DNA from: an uncultured Clostridia bacterium
GTDB taxonomy: Bacteria > Bacillota > Clostridia > Christensenellales > Aristaeellaceae
Direction of reading: 5' to 3'
Assembly: GCA_934615235.1 (NCBI GenBank)
Contig: CAKTTL010000142.1
Coordinates: forward strand, 1-5,716
DNA length: 5,716 nucleotides
Part shown: positions 5,642 to 5,716 of the stretch, in pieces
Numbering within the stretch: the first letter of the stretch is position 1
Layout of the letters: every line of letters starts with the position of its first letter
The notes under the pieces: generated by a model
Told to the model about the DNA's origin: nothing
The model's input: only the letters and a program-made list of their open reading frames with translations
Databases searched by the model: none
Translations under genes and position numbers: made by a program

Positions 5642-5716
5642 TAGGGTGTATCTGAAAAAGGAAGAGGCGACAGCACGAGCGGATTTTTCGTCAGTTCAAG
5701 GAGGGAAGCCGAAGGT
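5642..5716 (+). repeat. 75-bp repeat, right copy (inverted relative to 8-82)
   Basis: This is the second copy of the repeat, starting TAGGGTGTATCTG six bases after the T-tract of the gap terminator and running to the window edge. It matches the reverse complement of 8-82 at 74 of 75 positions and may continue outside the window. It also contains CTGAAAAA (5652-5659) and TTTTTCGTCAG (5684-5694). These could pair as a 4-bp plus 4-bp stem with a two-base bulge, but the enclosed loop of about 25 nt shows no convincing further fold. No gene is recognisable in it. Confidence 0.9.

Noticed and set aside
5698..5705. AAGGAGGG inside the repeat as a ribosome binding site
   Set aside because: No start codon follows at a suitable distance within the visible sequence of either copy.
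8..5716. A composite transposon carrying metG, tatD, rsmA, pcp and gap
   Set aside because: There is no transposase or recombinase between the repeats, the cargo is core housekeeping, and the copies' matching position relative to two terminators is better explained by two separate insertions.

Overview
The window looks like a chromosomal housekeeping segment from a moderately GC-rich Bacillota, probably a gut-type Clostridia. This is an inference from three things: strong AGGAGG-type ribosome binding sites, the Firmicutes-like order metG-tatD-rsmA, and a MetG carrying a C-terminal tRNA-binding domain. No species can be named from the sequence alone. All five genes are complete, and no RNA gene, CRISPR array or transposase is visible.

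Layout. Positions 8-82 hold a repeat copy, followed by a terminator hairpin at 92-120. A leftward four-gene operon follows, transcribed metG (2318-4288), tatD (1545-2318), rsmA (733-1548), pcp (134-736). Its genes are packed with 1-4 bp overlaps (TGATG, ATGA, ATGA), so translational coupling is likely. A 276-bp divergent intergenic region (4289-4564) carries two near-consensus sigma-70-type promoters, one for each direction. The gap gene (4565-5581) reads rightward and ends in a strong intrinsic terminator (5595-5635). Positions 5642-5716 hold the second repeat copy.

The genes cover core functions. MetG charges initiator and elongator tRNA-Met, RsmA dimethylates 16S rRNA, TatD is a metal-dependent nuclease, and Pcp removes N-terminal pyroglutamate from peptides. 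GAPDH, on its own transcript, catalyses the central redox step of glycolysis.

The main unexplained feature is the pair of 75-bp sequences at the two ends of the window. They are inverted relative to each other and identical at 74 of 75 positions. They fit neither a gene nor a terminator. Each copy starts 6-9 bp beyond an intrinsic terminator and in the same orientation relative to the gene it follows. That favours a dispersed element with a preference for sites just after terminators over a transposon whose ends enclose the operon, although an invertible segment cannot be excluded. Both copies touch the window edges, so the outer ends of the element are not visible.
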